Positions 43,262 through 54,363 are shown, counted from the stretch's first letter. The stretch: DNA of 64,000 bases from Thecaphora thlaspeos (GCA_900291925.1 UWYS01000003.1:62001-126000), one strand, 5' to 3'. Numbers and translations: made by a program. The notes: generated from the sequence alone by a model not told the origin.

Positions 43262-46147
43262 ATGGCCGCTTCGACAGATCCATCACACACTCCGTCCTCT
43301 TCCACCTCCGCTGCCACTACCGACGCCACTACATCAGCCACACCAAGGAGAACATCACGCAGACTGCCGACAACACCCGCGCCACCAGTGACGTCCGCAA
43401 CAGCAGCAGCAGCAGCAGCGGCCGCGGTGGCATCAGTCGAAAGCTCCATCAGCACTACGCCAGCATCAGCCTCCAAGCGCGCCGCCGCCGCCACGCGCAC
43501 TACCACACCTGCCAGAGGCCGTGCCGCTGCAAGCACTGCCGCCAAGCAGAGTGTCGAGGACGACGATCGCGATAAAATCGATCTTCTGACACCCACCGCC
43601 ACCTCCGCCACCGCAAAGGGCAAGAGAAAAGCCACCGCAACGGCACGGGCACCCGCTTCTGCTTCTCCCGCCAAGCCAGCAGCGAGCCGTGCCAAACCAA
43701 AGGCCGCCGCCACCGCCGCCACCGCCGCCACCACCACCTCCACCTCCACCTCTGCCACCGATCAAGCACCGCTCGCCACCGCCACAACGGGCTCAGACCC
43801 GCAGGTGGTGATCCCCGTACGGAAGCGCGGCCGCCCGAGAAAGTATGCAGACGGCGAGATCCCGCCATGGAAGCAGCCCAAGCACTTCAACCCGGACGGC
43901 ACACCGCGCGGGCGCGGTCGACCGCGCAAGCCAAAGCCCATCGTCACCACGCCACCGCGTCGCGGCAGGCCGCCCAAGAACAAGGACGGCGCCGCAGCCT
44001 CGAAGCCAAAGGCAGTCAAGAAGCGCGACCCGGGCGCCCAGGACGATGCCGACGCCGACGACGCCGATGCGCTCTATGGCGATCTGCTCAGCTCGTACCT
44101 CGGCGGTGGCGCCGACGAGGACGGAGAGGGTGCATCGCCTAAGAAGAAGCAAAAGGCGGAGCCAAAGGACGAGACAGCAGAGGACGTGAACGACGCCCAC
44201 CGGATAGCGGGGACAGATGCCGCAGCCTCCACGGCCTCTTTGGTGTCTGCATCTGGAACGTCGGCTAGCTTTGATGCGGCCATTGCAGCTTCAGCGGCGC
44301 CACGGCAGCCGACAGTCTCTTCCTCGGCCTATGCTACAACATCGGCTATCCCACCGCCTGGGCCGCCGAGTGCATCCGCAGACGGCAAGGTGAGCGAGAG
44401 CGCCGTTTCAGAGGCCAGCAAGGGCCGACCAGCCGCCGCCGAGGCATCGGCCTCTGCATTGCCTTCACGCAACGTGGCTTCAACCCCTGCTGCCGCTGCC
44501 ATGGCCAGCCCGGCATCACGCGACGTTCACGGTGGTTCTGGCAGCGGCGGACAAGGCTCGAAGCTGCTCCGGCCGACGACCTCGGACGCCTACTTCCTCT
44601 ACAACTCGTCGCGCAAGACGCGCGGGTCCAACGCGCTCTCTACCAATCTGATCTCGGCGATCCTCCCCCCGCTGGAGCCATCGAAGCTCGAAGCGGCCGT
44701 CGCGAGGATGACACGGTCGGGCAGCGTGGCGGACCGGGCGGTGCGGGCGTACCGCAAGAACATGGTCGCTGTCTACGAGGCGCAGCTCAAGGTCGGCTAC
44801 TCGATCCTCTTTCACGGCGTTGGGTCCAAGGTGCCCGTGCTGGTCGACTTTATGAAGCGCAAGGGCGAGCAGGGCGACGGCGTCGGCGTTGTCGTCCAGG
44901 GCAGCATGCGTGGCCTCCGAGTTGAGGATATCCTATCCGAGGTCGAGAGGGCGACAGGCATCGGCTCGATCAAGGACGGCCGGACAGCGGCCGCCGCGGC
45001 TGCGTCGTTGCCGCTACGGCGCAGACTGGATGCTGCGTCCAACGACAACGAGGACAACGAAGAAGAGGGAGACACAGTGTTTGGAGGCACCACCATCAGC
45101 AGCGCCAGGGCCAAGGCGAACGCCGCCTCAGCCGCACAGTTGGCATCGTCCGCGCTGATCTCGCGGGCACAGCGGGTCGCCTCGTTCTTCCTGGGCGATG
45201 TTCCCAAGGGCGATGGAGACGATGCGGACGAGGCGATGGACGTGGACGACGACGACGACGACGACGGCGATCACGACAACGATGACGACAGTGACCCCGA
45301 TCACGACGGCGACCGACACGGCGACGGCTCGCGTGCACTCCCGCCACGGCTCTATCTACTGCTGCTCTCGTTCGATGCGCCAGCGCTGCAGGCAGCACGG
45401 TTCCGACCGGTACTCGAGGCGTTCGCGGCGGCGGACCGGATCCACGTGATGGCGTGTGTCGAACACGTCAATGCGGCGTTGGTGGGCGGCCTCTCTTCGA
45501 CCTCTTTGTCGTTCCCTTCTTCTGTCTCGTCGACGGGCAAGGGGTTGTACGAGAGCGGGACGACGAACACTGTCCTTACGAGCGGCGATGGCGCCCGTGG
45601 TGGATGCCGTCCTCGCTGGCTGTGGCAGAACCTGAGCACCTTTGTGCCACCTCTGGACGAGATGCTGCTAGCGCGCACGGGTGCACGCGGGGGAGGCGTC
45701 TCGGCGGGGGGAATGATGATCGCTCTCCCACCCGCCGTGGATCTGAACGGTGGACAAGGCTACGTCTCTACCCGTATGACATCTCGACACACGTCCACCT
45801 CGCACGGTGTCAACGAGACGGGCGACGTCGATGCGCCCGCTCGACAGGTGACGGAGAAGGCAGCGCTACACATTCTGAAATCCGTAACGGTCAAGGCGCG
45901 CGCCCTGTTCACGCTATTAGCGAAAAAGACGAACGGTGACAAGGCAGAGGAAGGGAGGGGTATGGAATATAGTACGTTGGTAGATCTGGCCAAGAGGAAC
46001 TTTGTCGCGTCGACCGAGAATGACCTGGGAGCGTTGTTGGTGGAATTTAGAGACCACGGTCTGGTAGTGAGAAAGGGTGGGAGGGTAAAGGTCATGATGG
46101 GGAAGGAGGAGATGTCGAGGGTGTTGGAAGGCATCAAGCGGATCTAG
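43262..46147 (+). CDS. ORC2: Origin recognition complex subunit 2, with three AT-hooks
   Basis: 961 aa, single exon; the ATG at 43262 is preceded by CTGCC and starts MAASTDPSH. The Orc2 core starts near residue 438 (SDAYFLYNSSRKTRGSN) and includes YSILFHGVGSKVPVLVDFM, the LLLLSFDAPAL strand region and the C-terminal winged-helix segment (ENDLGALLVEFRDHGLVVRKG). Orc2 is part of the six-subunit complex that marks replication origins. The N-terminal 430 residues are disordered, rich in Ala/Ser/Thr, and carry three AT-hook motifs (RGRPRK twice and RGRPPK, about residues 188-236). An Asp-rich insert (about 655-690) splits the core. Without the extension the length would be ordinary for the family. 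Confidence 0.95.
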   Translation: MAASTDPSHTPSSSTSAATTDATTSATPRRTSRRLPTTPAPPVTSATAAAAAAAAVASVESSISTTPASASKRAAAATRTTTPARGRAAASTAAKQSVEDDDRDKIDLLTPTATSATAKGKRKATATARAPASASPAKPAASRAKPKAAATAATAATTTSTSTSATDQAPLATATTGSDPQVVIPVRKRGRPRKYADGEIPPWKQPKHFNPDGTPRGRGRPRKPKPIVTTPPRRGRPPKNKDGAAASKPKAVKKRDPGAQDDADADDADALYGDLLSSYLGGGADEDGEGASPKKKQKAEPKDETAEDVNDAHRIAGTDAAASTASLVSASGTSASFDAAIAASAAPRQPTVSSSAYATTSAIPPPGPPSASADGKVSESAVSEASKGRPAAAEASASALPSRNVASTPAAAAMASPASRDVHGGSGSGGQGSKLLRPTTSDAYFLYNSSRKTRGSNALSTNLISAILPPLEPSKLEAAVARMTRSGSVADRAVRAYRKNMVAVYEAQLKVGYSILFHGVGSKVPVLVDFMKRKGEQGDGVGVVVQGSMRGLRVEDILSEVERATGIGSIKDGRTAAAAAASLPLRRRLDAASNDNEDNEEEGDTVFGGTTISSARAKANAASAAQLASSALISRAQRVASFFLGDVPKGDGDDADEAMDVDDDDDDDGDHDNDDDSDPDHDGDRHGDGSRALPPRLYLLLLSFDAPALQAARFRPVLEAFAAADRIHVMACVEHVNAALVGGLSSTSLSFPSSVSSTGKGLYESGTTNTVLTSGDGARGGCRPRWLWQNLSTFVPPLDEMLLARTGARGGGVSAGGMMIALPPAVDLNGGQGYVSTRMTSRHTSTSHGVNETGDVDAPARQVTEKAALHILKSVTVKARALFTLLAKKTNGDKAEEGRGMEYSTLVDLAKRNFVASTENDLGALLVEFRDHGLVVRKGGRVKVMMGKEEMSRVLEGIKRI

Positions 46148-48026
46148 CGAGACGGGGAAAGGAGAGAAGATGTTCGCTCATGTGGGGTAAGTAGAAGCGG
46201 GGTGAAGCCGTGGTGGGCATCTCAGCTGCGACGATTCTAGAGACCACGGCTTGCTTTTCAACTTAGGCGGTCAGTAGCAGAGCAGAGCAGAGCAGAGCAG
46301 AGCAGAGCAGTGCAGTAACTTAGCTGACAACGTGCGGATTTAGATGCGGTCGATGTCCGCGCTCTTGTAGTACTCTTGTCGATGTTTGTCGAATACGAGG
46401 CGAGCACATGCTGACGGTACTAACTACTTACTTACTGCAGTTACTAGCGAGGGACGAGGGACGAAGAGGGCGAGTGGGAGCCGCGCCGCCGCGACCGCTA
46501 AAGCCAGACGTAGGCGAGGGCGCACGACAAACGTCCGGGCCGATGGACCAACCAGCATCGTCGCTTTCACGGCGCAGGGATGGAAGGATAAACCTGCGGA
46601 GTACTGTAAGTGCACATGCTACTCTTTTCCTCTTTCTTTTGCATGCATAAACAAGGCAAAGTATACAGCTGTAGGGCGGCGCAGCGGTGACGAGAGCGCA
46701 AACCAGCGCGCCCTCGGCGTACACAGATAGACAGCCAAGAGAAAAGAAAAGCAAGAGTTACATAGGAACGCTCCCTCCAGGCTCGAGCTGGCTCAAGCTG
46801 GCTCAAGCTGGCTCAGGGTCAGCGTCAGGGTCCTCGTCAGAGAGTGGATGGGTGAGTGGGTGGGTGAGTGAGTTCGCATTTTTCTCTTTTGCGCCGCACC
46901 ACCAGCTCCAGCTCCGCTCCCAAAGGAAAAGGAAAAATCTGACGTTTGCCAAGAGCTCGCTCAGTCTGGACCCCGACGTTCGCCAAGAGCATCGCTCCGA
47001 AGTCTAGATCAACGTCGTTAACATCGCCTTGCTCCTCTGACTGTACTGTAGGTAGCCGTGCAAACAGGCAGGCAGACAGGCGGCCAGGCGACACGGCCTT
47101 CCACCGAGCGCTTCTCCTGGCATTCGCCTTGTCACAACACGTCTACATAGAGCCACGACTCTCCGTCACTGACTTGCCTTTCTCGTGAGCGCCTCAGAAG
47201 TCACGCCCAACCCACCCTAACGAAACGAGAGCCGAGTATGTACCGTAACAGCACAAGGCTGCTACGCATATCGATCCATGCAACAACCCTTCCCAGCAGC
47301 GTCAAACTATGTAGTCCTGCACCCAACTCGTCTTGCTTGCCCTGTGCCTGAGCGCCGCCATGCAGCACAGAGAGCGACGACGGCGTGCGGTCGGGTGAAG
47401 TGGTCATCGGAGCCTTCATGCCATCCACCCTTCTACATACAGTACTGTGCTGTACTGTAGCAGAGTCGAGAGCGACCGCCTGTTTCCCGCAGCCTCATGC
47501 TCACCACAAATGGCAAACACCGTTGCCCTACTGTACTGTACCTGCATCCCGTACTTGCATCGCCCGCACACAACGAACGGCGGCAGCGGCGCCTCGTTGA
47601 TCGAGACAAAAGCTGACCTGCAAACTCTCGCCTTTCTCCCGCCCGCCGACAAGATTCAACCGACACTCGCCGCCGCCGCCAGAGCCAAGCCACTGTACGC
47701 ACTGTATACGTACCAAAGAAAGTTTCGCGTCTTCTCGCTGCTCCTCTCGCGCGGCGAGCCCCGCTGACCTGCTCACCTGATTTGGCCCCCCTCCTCCTTG
47801 TCTGTCCTGACGCCCCTCCTCCCTCCCTCCCCTCGTCAAGTCTCCCTTGGGGCGTGGAGGGTCCCAAGATGAACGTATAAAGAGCGCAGGCGATGGCCTC
47901 GCCCTCACCTTTGGCCCTTTTTCTTCCGTTCCTCTCCTGCTCGTTCCTTGTCCCTCTCGCCGTCCCATCGTCTCCCTGCCCAGCAAACATCACCACCCCT
48001 GTCCTCGCCGACAACCCTCGCACAAT
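46148..48026. other. 1.9-kb intergenic region between ORC2 and the four-TM gene
   Basis: No gene recognised. It has several TACTGTA/TACAGTA copies (46604, 47046, about 47441-47460, about 47529-47540) and a GCTCAAGCTG tandem run at about 46785-46815. A pyrimidine-rich tract runs for about 100 nt before the ATG at 48027, as in strong fungal promoters. Confidence 0.5.
46276..46310 (+). repeat. (AGCAG)7 pentanucleotide repeat
   Basis: Seven perfect AGCAG units, 130 bp downstream of the ORC2 stop codon. Confidence 0.97.
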
Positions 48027-48704
48027 ATGGCTCCCCGCACCGTCGCCGCCGTCGCAGTCGTTCAGTTGGTCTTCCTGATCACCTCACTCGGTCTGCTGGC
48101 GTACATCATCAGCAAGTTCTCCGAAGCCAAGGACTTTCTCGACAACTTCAACCCTCAGGCCACGCTTGCCGGTCTGTCGCAGGGAAAGCTGCCCACCATC
48201 CCGAACACGTTTGAGTCCTTCGGTGGTTTCAGCATGCTCGGCGTTACGCGCGCCCAGCTGTACCAGGGTCTTGCGTCGGGTAACGTCGCCGCTCTGCTCC
48301 CGCTGCTGAGCAAGCTTCCCGCCATCCTCTCGAAGCTCTCCAAGATCCTCAAGGTTCTCACCGCGCTCGGATCCACCACGCTGGCTTTCAACGTCCTTCT
48401 CCTTCTTGCCGCCGTCTGGCTGCTCGTATCCGCCACCAAGTCCACCAGCAGCGGCAGCAACAAGGGCTCAGTCTTGTTCTTTTGGGCCATGCAGTTCTTC
48501 TACTTTGTCTTTGGCATCGCCTTTGTCGCCTACACCAGCGTCAAGAGCGAGGAGGGTACCTCGGTCTTCTACGCCTTCGTCGCCATGTGGGCCATCTCGG
48601 TCGTCATTGGCTTCGTCGCGTGCGCGCTTTCCTTTGGTCTGCTCAAGAACCGATCTCCCAGCCACGGCAACGTCGAGATGCACGAAAAGGAAGCCACCGT
48701 CTAG
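48027..48704 (+). CDS. Four-transmembrane protein of unknown function
   Basis: 225 aa, single exon, ATG at 48027 (CAATATGGC). Hydrophobic segments are at about residues 6-28, 117-138, 149-170 and 182-206. A long extracellular or luminal loop with Phe/Gly/Leu (LPTIPNTFESFGGFSMLG) lies between the first two. The topology (four TM, both ends cytosolic, first loop large) resembles the Sur7/claudin or MARVEL type, but no signature confirms it. The leader is pyrimidine-rich and codon use is strongly biased to C-ending codons, suggesting good expression. The tail ends HEKEATV. Confidence 0.75.
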   Translation: MAPRTVAAVAVVQLVFLITSLGLLAYIISKFSEAKDFLDNFNPQATLAGLSQGKLPTIPNTFESFGGFSMLGVTRAQLYQGLASGNVAALLPLLSKLPAILSKLSKILKVLTALGSTTLAFNVLLLLAAVWLLVSATKSTSSGSNKGSVLFFWAMQFFYFVFGIAFVAYTSVKSEEGTSVFYAFVAMWAISVVIGFVACALSFGLLKNRSPSHGNVEMHEKEATV

Positions 48705-48803
48705 AGCATGTTCCCCATCTCCTCTAGGGTCGAGTTCTTCTTTCCCTTCTCTCTCAGTCGAGCGTCGGCTCCCACAAACCTCCCGTCCACTTCGCAGCTC
48801 CAC

Positions 48804-48826
48804 AAAAAAAAAAAAAAAAAAAAAAA
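48804..48826 (+). repeat. Poly(A)23 tract
   Basis: Twenty-three A's, 100 bp after the stop of the four-TM gene. A T17 tract follows at 49211-49227. Confidence 0.97.
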
Positions 48827-50000
48827 GCCATGACAACGCAAGGTAACACGCACACGACAGTACGCCCGCATGGCATGGCATTGCGTCGCATCGCATCGCA
48901 CTACTCTTGTCCTTTCTTCAAATACAGTAGTTTGCCTATCAAGATTTTCGCCTATTGGACACATTCGCGCTGCATCAGAACGCGTCTTGGAAATGTTGGG
49001 TGGAACACAACGCGCGCCACCGGACGGTAATTGGACCATTCTAAAAGTCTGGGGCGGATGAACTGCTTCCACGACGCCCTCCTTCGCTGCCCCTCTTTTC
49101 TCCCTTCGAAGGTTGCAAAGAATTATACCATGTTCCAAATGATCGTAACTCTTACAGTGTACCGTCGTCGAACACCCGTCCCATTTTCCCCCCTTCCGGC
49201 ACGCCCTCCCTTTTTTTTTTTTTTTTTCTTCAAATCCCTTACTTGTACCAAAGTCGCAGAAATAGGACATGGCTTTGATTCGTTACGCTCCAAAAAATGG
49301 TATACCAGAAGCGCAACGATGTCGAAAGATGATCCGCGGGTCCATCATCTTGATGGGATGGAGGATTTTGTGTGTTGTTTCGATAAAGACATCGTACAAT
49401 ATGCTGCAGTTGCACGAACATTTCCCCGAGAAACGCGCCATGTAAAAAATGGTAGGTACTGTAGTGTCGAAAGAATGGAACGACACTTTTCTTTTGGTTG
49501 TTACGCAGTTTAAGCGAGCTATGGATGGGTTGAACGATGCAAAGAGCTCGGACGTACAGTCAGATGGCGACGCGGTGTGTATCGTCGACATGGTGACAGC
49601 TGAGTGTTGGCGGAAGGTGTGGGAGCAGGTCGAGGTCCACCTACGCTTTAGGAAACGCAGGCTTCCTCGTAAGCGTACGTCGCAAGGACGAGAGCACAAG
49701 GTGAGCAAGCCAGATGAAGGGCCTGTTCGATGTTTGCTCCATGGCACGCTCGCAAGCAGCAGGTTCATCGCTCGTATCTTTTCCCATTGCCTTTCCACCT
49801 CTGGTCAAGACTCGCACCGCACTCTGGCCTACCAACACGACCGTAGACGGCTTCGTGTGCTCGTTCAATCGCCATGAGCCAATCACTGCGTTCCCCATGC
49901 TATCGTCACGGCCGAAGACAAGACGACGTTCAGAGACCTTGATCACAACGTCGTTGCCTTCGAGAAGAGGAGGGTCGATACATCAACACTCCGAGCGCCA
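48827..50000. other. Intergenic region between the four-TM gene and RIC1
   Basis: No gene recognised with confidence. A plus-strand frame at 49449-49877 is open for 142 codons (VVSKEWNDTFLLVVTQFKRA at its start) but shows no family resemblance and no clear splice partners. The two flanking genes converge on this region. Confidence 0.45.
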
Positions 50001-53000
50001 TCACGGTCCGCCCAACGAACTCCTTCTCGTCTCCTCCTCTGCGCTCTTCTCCGACGCACTGCCAGTGAGCCACGACCCTGCACCTGCACCGACCGGCGAT
50101 CCGGAGCCCGATCGTCCAGCAGGATCCCACAACCTCTCGCTGCTTCTCAGTCCCACCCTCGATAACGACATTCCCAGTCCCTTGTTCCCCATCCCTAGTC
50201 CCAGTCCCTTTCCAAGACCACCATCAGAGAACTGCGTCGTAGTAGCGGGGCTCGAGTGCGTGCGCGACGGCATGATACGACCGTTGATCGTCACCTCCGG
50301 TACGGGCGGCGGCGCTGCACAGGATACGGTCGCCGAGGCGGTACGACGCGGTGTAGTTGGACCCGACAACGACGGACGCGAGTGGAGCGTAGGTGTCGTC
50401 TCTTCGTTCTCGTCCCCCTCTTCGACATCCTCGAGCGTGGCATCGAGCACGGTGGGCGCGCTCGAGCTCCTCTCCATCGCAGCGAGGTGCGGTGGCGGCG
50501 GCGGCGTTAGGCCGAGTGGCCCCGTCCTGCTACCCACCCCACCGCGCGCTACCGGCGACCCCCTCTCCCTCTCCTCTTCCCTCGCCCTGCCTTCCTCTAG
50601 GATCTTCGCCCCTCTCACCGCCATCTCCAGCGCCTCGCCCGTCTCATCGATGCTCTTCAGGAACCTCACCAGGTCCCTGCACAGCCCCCACTCTTCCATC
50701 TTGACCGAGACCTTGAGCAGCCGGATCGTGTGCGCTATACTCTCCTCTAGAGGCTCCAGATTGTGCAGCACCAACAGGTACATTCCCGCCGTCCGGTACT
50801 CGCCCGCTCCCAGGCACTTTTCGAACAGCTCGCGTGGCTTGCCCACCACGTCGAACAGGTAGCCCCACCGTGCCACCTCCGTCTTTCGTGCGCAGCCGAC
50901 GACAACACCCAGCGCTTCGTCAAAGTGGTCCAGGAACGAGACGACCAGGGGGAGGATAGCCTTCATCCTTGGCTTCTTGCGCGACTTCGACGCTGCCGTG
51001 TGGCGCGGAGGCGTCGACGGGTCGTTCCTGCTCCTCTGGGGCCGAGGCCAAGGTGGGGTGGAGGTGCCACGTTCTGCACCGTCGCAATCGACGCTGCCGT
51101 CGCCTTTGCTTTGGCCCTCGTCGCAGCCCACAGTGGGCGTATGGCGTCCGTCGCCGTCGCTGTCGAATGAATCGTCTTCCACGTCGGCCAGCAGGCTCGA
51201 CGCGCTGCGCTCGCGCTGCAGCATCGCGCCGGACGCGGAGCGGAGGTACTCTACATCGCCGAGCCCGGCGTCGGCCTCGTCCTCGAGCACCGCGTGCAGC
51301 AAGATCTCGAGCGCGTGGGCAAAGTAGATGAGCGACTGGTAGTACGACGCGAAGAACACGGCCTCGTCGAGCTGGCCGTTTTCGAGATAGTTGCGCAGCA
51401 CTTGGTGCAGGAAGAGGTGTGTGTTGGTGTTCGTCCGGAAGATGGCAAAGTCGAGCGAGCGACGCAGCGATGCCTCGCACTCGACGCCAATCACGATGCC
51501 CTTTTCGAGTAGCACGCAGAGTGGGTAGAAATCCAGCGGCATCGAGACGCTCTCCTCGATCGTCTTGTACTCGTGCGCATCCTCGATGTCGGAGCTGTCG
51601 TCGTCGTCCATGTCGCTGTGCTCGATGGTGAGGGCGTCGAGCCACAGCTTGATCCCCGTCCCATCGTAGCCCCATAGCGAGTTTTCCAGCGTCCCAATCC
51701 CCTGAAGGTGCGTCCAGTAGTACTCTATCCGGTCGGCGAGGATCTGCATGTCGTAGGCCACCTCGTCGTCACCACCGTCGGCCGCGGCCGACCGGCGCGG
51801 CCGCAGCAGCACCAGCTTGCCGTCGATCAGGAAGATGATGGTCGCCACTGTCAGGTCGTCGACTGGATCACCGAAGCGCTGCTGGCTCGGCGGGATCATC
51901 CAGCTCATCCCGCGCACCCTTGCCGGCTCGCCAACGACTCCCTCGAACGTGATGCTGCCGCACAGCCGGAGGCGGATGCGGTCGTCAGTCAGGTCGATGA
52001 GGAAGTGAAAAAAGGTGTTGTCGGCCGCGTAGACCAGCAGGCTGTTGTCAAACAGGCTCGTCAGGACGACGGGGCTCGGGAGCACCTGGAGGTCGAGCAG
52101 GTGAGCCGAGTCGAGCTCCAGGTCGCGCGAGTAAAGGCGCAGCTGGTATTCGCCGCCCGCATCGCACGCAGCGATCAGTACGTGCTGGAACCACTGCATC
52201 CCGCCGCGCACCACGAACGACTGCTCCTGTGCCTTCGACCGGTGCGTCTTCCAGCGGCCCGACGTCGAGCTGAAGTGGACCAGCCCGCGCCGGCCGGCGA
52301 CAGCGATTAGCTTGCCATCGGCGCTGATCGAAGCGTAGCGTATCGGCCAGCTCGAAGCCAGGTAGGCCTGGGGTATCTTGATATGGTGCCAGACGTCGCC
52401 CTCCGGGTCGATGACGCTGAGGTCCGGCTGGTCGCCACCGCGGTAGACGTGGACGCTGTCGTCGGTCTGGTAGAAGGCGTAGCGCGTGTTGTCGGGCGAG
52501 TGCTGGCTCGCCACAGCCGACTTCGCAAAGGGCAGCACAAACAGCTGCTTGTCGCCGTCGCCGTCGAGCGGTCTCGCGTCGGATCGCGCCCGCGGAAGCG
52601 CCAGCACAAAGAGCTCCGTGCTGCCGGGCCCCCAGAACAGATCGCGCGCCCCGAACATGAACGAGTCGGAAAAGTGCTTCGACGCCGTCTCCCAGTCCTC
52701 GCGCAGGCTGCACTCCATCAGCTTGCCGTAGGTGCTCCAGATCCCGAGGCCATGCTCCCATCCGACGGCAAGCGCGTGGCCGTCGCTGGTCCAGCTCATC
52801 GTGCGCACAGGCCCGGTTTCGAGATAGCTGGCGGTGGACTTGAGCGCCTGCCGGACCGAGAGCGTGTGCGAAAACGTCGGCGTCCGCCCCTGTGCCCGGT
52901 AATTGTAAACGGCGACCGTGCCATCCCGCAGGCCGACGGCGATCAGGCTGAACTTTGCGTTGATTGAGACCGTCGTGCACCGCCGGTCGGCCGGGAGGGG

Positions 53001-54191
53001 TGGCAGCGGATCGGCGCTCTGTCTTGTCGTCGTCGTCGTCGTCGCCGCAGCTCCACCATCTTCGGAGCGATCCCCCTGAAGAGGCTGCGATGCGCCCCCT
53101 CCCTCTTCGGAGATCTCGGAGCGCGTGCTGCCCGTCCGCGACAGGTGCGTCAGAGGTGCAGCCGACGAGCGCCTCCTCCGTGGCCTGGTGCCGTGGAAAC
53201 AGCGTCCCTGCCACGGCCTCTGGCGGTTGTTCAGGTCCAAGTTGGCGGCGTAAGCGCGTCCGTCGGACGTGACCCAGACGTAGACGTCCATCGGCCGCGA
53301 GTGATGGATCTGGTCGACGTCGACAACGCCGGCGGCCGCTTCGGAGGTGCTAGAGGTAGCTGTGGCCGCATCCTGGCCGTCCGTTTTCTCTGCAACCCAG
53401 TCGAGGGTTCCGACGAGGCTGGTGCTCGTCTTTGGGGTGGTGTCGTCGTCGCGGTGCGGTAGGGCGTCGTTTGCGTCGTCGGGCCATCGGATGCACTGGA
53501 CAGCCGGTGGCGATACGGTGCTGACGAGCATGTGCGTCTCAATCGACGTGGCCCAGCGGAGGCCGGCATCGATGCGGAGGACTAGGCGGAAGCGCAGCTC
53601 GCAGGCCTCGCCGACGAGGCCGCCGAGGCCTGCGTCGCCGGCGGCCGCGCTCTCGCCCGGTCCCGGAGCAAACGAGTTCTTGAGCGAGTTGGGCGTGGGC
53701 GCGAGCGCTTCGCCGGTCGCCTTGGACTTTGCGCCTGCGCCTGAGGGCGGCGTGTAGCTGTAGATGGGTGCGGAAGGGGAGAGGTATACGAGGCTGTAGA
53801 GAAGGAGGAAGGACTTGTCGGTCTGGACCATGAGTGCGCGGCTGTCTGGCCTCCACTCGATGCGTGTATTGCTGCCGTACTCGTGCAGGCTCCTCGGGGT
53901 CCGTATGAGGGCGGCAACGACATGAGATGGACGGGTCTGCCATATGGATATGGTGTGCGGGCTGAGGACGGCCCACATGTGGCCGTTCCTGGACCTGGCG
54001 AGCTGTATGAGGTGGTCTGCTGTCGAGGCATCGTGCGGGGTCGTTGTGGAATGGGAGGCCGCGTGCTGTGTGGGTTGCGAGGTGCTGCTGCTGTCGCTGT
54101 GCGGAGAGTGCTGTGGTGGTTGGCCGATGGGGCGATCGAGGCCCGAGGGGGAGAGATGGAGCCTCTTTGCGGACGAGGTGGGCCAGTACAT
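50001..54191 (-). CDS. RIC1: Ric1, subunit of the Ric1-Rgp1 Rab exchange factor
   Basis: 1396 aa, single exon, from the ATG at 54191. The N-terminus MYWPTSSAKRL has the MYWP start typical of Ric1. A beta-propeller-like N-terminal half follows (GHMWAVLSPHTISIWQ; RTMSWTSDGHALAVGWEHG). The Ric1 helical domain covers about residues 875-1185 (MPLDFYPLCVLLEKGIVIG; FASYYQSLIYFAHALEILLH; YRTAGMYLLVLHNLEP). Ric1 with Rgp1 activates the Golgi Rab Ypt6 in retrograde traffic. The last 200 residues are low-complexity and Ser/Gly/Pro-rich. No intron is needed. It is divergent from SSK2 with a 1.02-kb intergenic region. Confidence 0.95.
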   Translation of the reverse strand: MYWPTSSAKRLHLSPSGLDRPIGQPPQHSPHSDSSSTSQPTQHAASHSTTTPHDASTADHLIQLARSRNGHMWAVLSPHTISIWQTRPSHVVAALIRTPRSLHEYGSNTRIEWRPDSRALMVQTDKSFLLLYSLVYLSPSAPIYSYTPPSGAGAKSKATGEALAPTPNSLKNSFAPGPGESAAAGDAGLGGLVGEACELRFRLVLRIDAGLRWATSIETHMLVSTVSPPAVQCIRWPDDANDALPHRDDDTTPKTSTSLVGTLDWVAEKTDGQDAATATSSTSEAAAGVVDVDQIHHSRPMDVYVWVTSDGRAYAANLDLNNRQRPWQGRCFHGTRPRRRRSSAAPLTHLSRTGSTRSEISEEGGGASQPLQGDRSEDGGAAATTTTTTRQSADPLPPLPADRRCTTVSINAKFSLIAVGLRDGTVAVYNYRAQGRTPTFSHTLSVRQALKSTASYLETGPVRTMSWTSDGHALAVGWEHGLGIWSTYGKLMECSLREDWETASKHFSDSFMFGARDLFWGPGSTELFVLALPRARSDARPLDGDGDKQLFVLPFAKSAVASQHSPDNTRYAFYQTDDSVHVYRGGDQPDLSVIDPEGDVWHHIKIPQAYLASSWPIRYASISADGKLIAVAGRRGLVHFSSTSGRWKTHRSKAQEQSFVVRGGMQWFQHVLIAACDAGGEYQLRLYSRDLELDSAHLLDLQVLPSPVVLTSLFDNSLLVYAADNTFFHFLIDLTDDRIRLRLCGSITFEGVVGEPARVRGMSWMIPPSQQRFGDPVDDLTVATIIFLIDGKLVLLRPRRSAAADGGDDEVAYDMQILADRIEYYWTHLQGIGTLENSLWGYDGTGIKLWLDALTIEHSDMDDDDSSDIEDAHEYKTIEESVSMPLDFYPLCVLLEKGIVIGVECEASLRRSLDFAIFRTNTNTHLFLHQVLRNYLENGQLDEAVFFASYYQSLIYFAHALEILLHAVLEDEADAGLGDVEYLRSASGAMLQRERSASSLLADVEDDSFDSDGDGRHTPTVGCDEGQSKGDGSVDCDGAERGTSTPPWPRPQRSRNDPSTPPRHTAASKSRKKPRMKAILPLVVSFLDHFDEALGVVVGCARKTEVARWGYLFDVVGKPRELFEKCLGAGEYRTAGMYLLVLHNLEPLEESIAHTIRLLKVSVKMEEWGLCRDLVRFLKSIDETGEALEMAVRGAKILEEGRAREEERERGSPVARGGVGSRTGPLGLTPPPPPHLAAMERSSSAPTVLDATLEDVEEGDENEETTPTLHSRPSLSGPTTPRRTASATVSCAAPPPVPEVTINGRIMPSRTHSSPATTTQFSDGGLGKGLGLGMGNKGLGMSLSRVGLRSSERLWDPAGRSGSGSPVGAGAGSWLTGSASEKSAEEETRRSSLGGP

Positions 54192-54313
54192 GCGGGGGTG
54201 GGGAACGGGGGAGGCGGCGGCCAGCCGAGCGAGGGAGCGAGAGGGGTGGAGGCGCCGGGGAGGGATATTGAAATGAGTGGCGTCAGTGATCTACAAGAAA
54301 GGGTTGCGAGAGA

Positions 54314-54363
54314 GTGGAAGTGGAAGTGGAAGTGGAAGTGGAAGCGGAAGCGGAAGCGGAAGC
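54314..54363 (+). repeat. Hexanucleotide repeat GGAAGT/GGAAGC
   Basis: About eight hexamer units, the first half GGAAGT and the second half GGAAGC, 120 bp upstream of RIC1. The order suggests expansion after a single T/C change. Confidence 0.95.

Noticed and set aside
46276..46310. CRISPR-like array
   Set aside because: Five-base units without spacers are a microsatellite. No repeat-spacer arrays occur in the window, and none is expected in a fungus.
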